Assembly (NCBI GenBank): GCA_002943765.1
Contig: PQWQ01000012.1
Location: forward strand, 1,501,501 to 1,565,500
Source: Psoroptes ovis
Lineage: Eukaryota; Arthropoda; Arachnida; Sarcoptiformes; Psoroptidae
Reading direction: 5' to 3'
Length of the DNA: 64,000 nt
A program made the translations under genes and the position numbers. Below are positions 63,790-64,000 of the stretch, piece after piece. Numbering within the stretch: position 1 is the first letter of the stretch; each line of letters begins with the position of its first letter. The notes beneath the pieces are model-generated. The model was not told where the DNA came from. It worked only from the letters and a program-made list of their open reading frames with translations, and searched no databases.

Positions 63790-64000
63790 GAACATATGGG
63801 TATGTACAGTGTGGAAATGAATGAATTCATTTGCAATTTCCAATTCAATTGCTACCGAGTTGTTCCGAAATTCTGGAAAAATTTTGAAAAATGAAAAAAA
63901 ATATGACAGAACCAGATTCATTTAATTCAGACCAACAAACAACAGAGAGAATCAAATGAATCAAATGTTTTAAATGTTTTGTGATTGTACCGAAAAAAAA

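Larger units (their letters stand above)
43098..64000. other. 20.9 kb without recognisable genes
   Basis: AT-rich sequence with short open frames only, none with a recognisable domain. It holds MITE family A copies 10-18, a family C copy at 63.6 kb, palindromes at 45.5 and 54.08 kb, hairpins at 46.98, 55.4 and 60.67 kb and several microsatellites. The first kilobase upstream of Shaw (43.1-44 kb) should contain its promoter. The rest could be intron of a gene outside the window; nothing here decides it. Confidence 0.55.

Noticed and set aside
63855..63890. GAGTTGTTCCGAAATTCTGG as a MITE end
   Set aside because: Diverged and without a partner end before the window stops.
1..64000. tRNA, rRNA, CRISPR arrays, bacterial operons
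   Set aside because: No tRNA B-box with a foldable cloverleaf, no rRNA-like conserved block and no regularly spaced repeats were found by eye; the sequence is eukaryotic.

Overview
The window is AT-rich eukaryotic nuclear DNA. It has spliced genes with short introns (about 67-182 bp, GT-AG), proteins crowded with Asn, Gln and His runs, and long poly-A/poly-T and microsatellite stretches. Intron size, codon bias toward A/T third positions and the arthropod-type proteins (a Shaw K+ channel and a PFTAIRE kinase of the Drosophila Eip63E type) suggest a compact arthropod genome. I infer an acariform mite of the house-dust or scabies mite group; no rRNA or mitochondrial marker is present to prove this.

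Layout. 1-7.99 kb is non-coding sequence with transposon remnants. 7.993-8.492 kb (minus) is a low-complexity candidate first coding exon ending in a strong splice donor; its partner exons are not identified. 8.5-19.8 kb is non-coding with many short transposon relics, a G-rich island and hairpins. 19.821-22.953 kb (minus) is a five-exon CDK14/Eip63E-type kinase. 22.95-33.33 kb is a very low-complexity divergent intergenic region. 33.333-35.444 kb (plus) is a five-exon two-finger C2H2 protein. 37.308-39.218 kb (plus) is a four-exon CDC50/TMEM30 flippase subunit. 40.020-43.097 kb (minus) is a four-exon Shaw/Kv3 potassium channel, tail to tail with CDC50. 43.1-64 kb has no recognisable gene.

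The genes form no pathway. The kinase is a cyclin-Y-type signalling CDK, the zinc-finger protein a probable transcription factor, CDC50 the accessory subunit of P4-ATPase lipid flippases, and Shaw a membrane K+ channel. All splice junctions were deduced by eye from reading frame, GT-AG signals and family similarity; the summed exon lengths are exact multiples of three for all four genes (881, 568, 560 and 930 residues).

The main structure not explained by genes is a dense family of tiny (75-92 bp) inverted-repeat elements. I count 18 copies. Each starts with about GGTTGTCCGAAAAGTT and ends with its reverse complement, and two copies are flanked by TA on both sides, the signature of a Tc1/mariner-type MITE. 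A second mariner-like MITE family (two copies), hAT-like short elements and several isolated long palindromes accompany them. No transposase gene is present.
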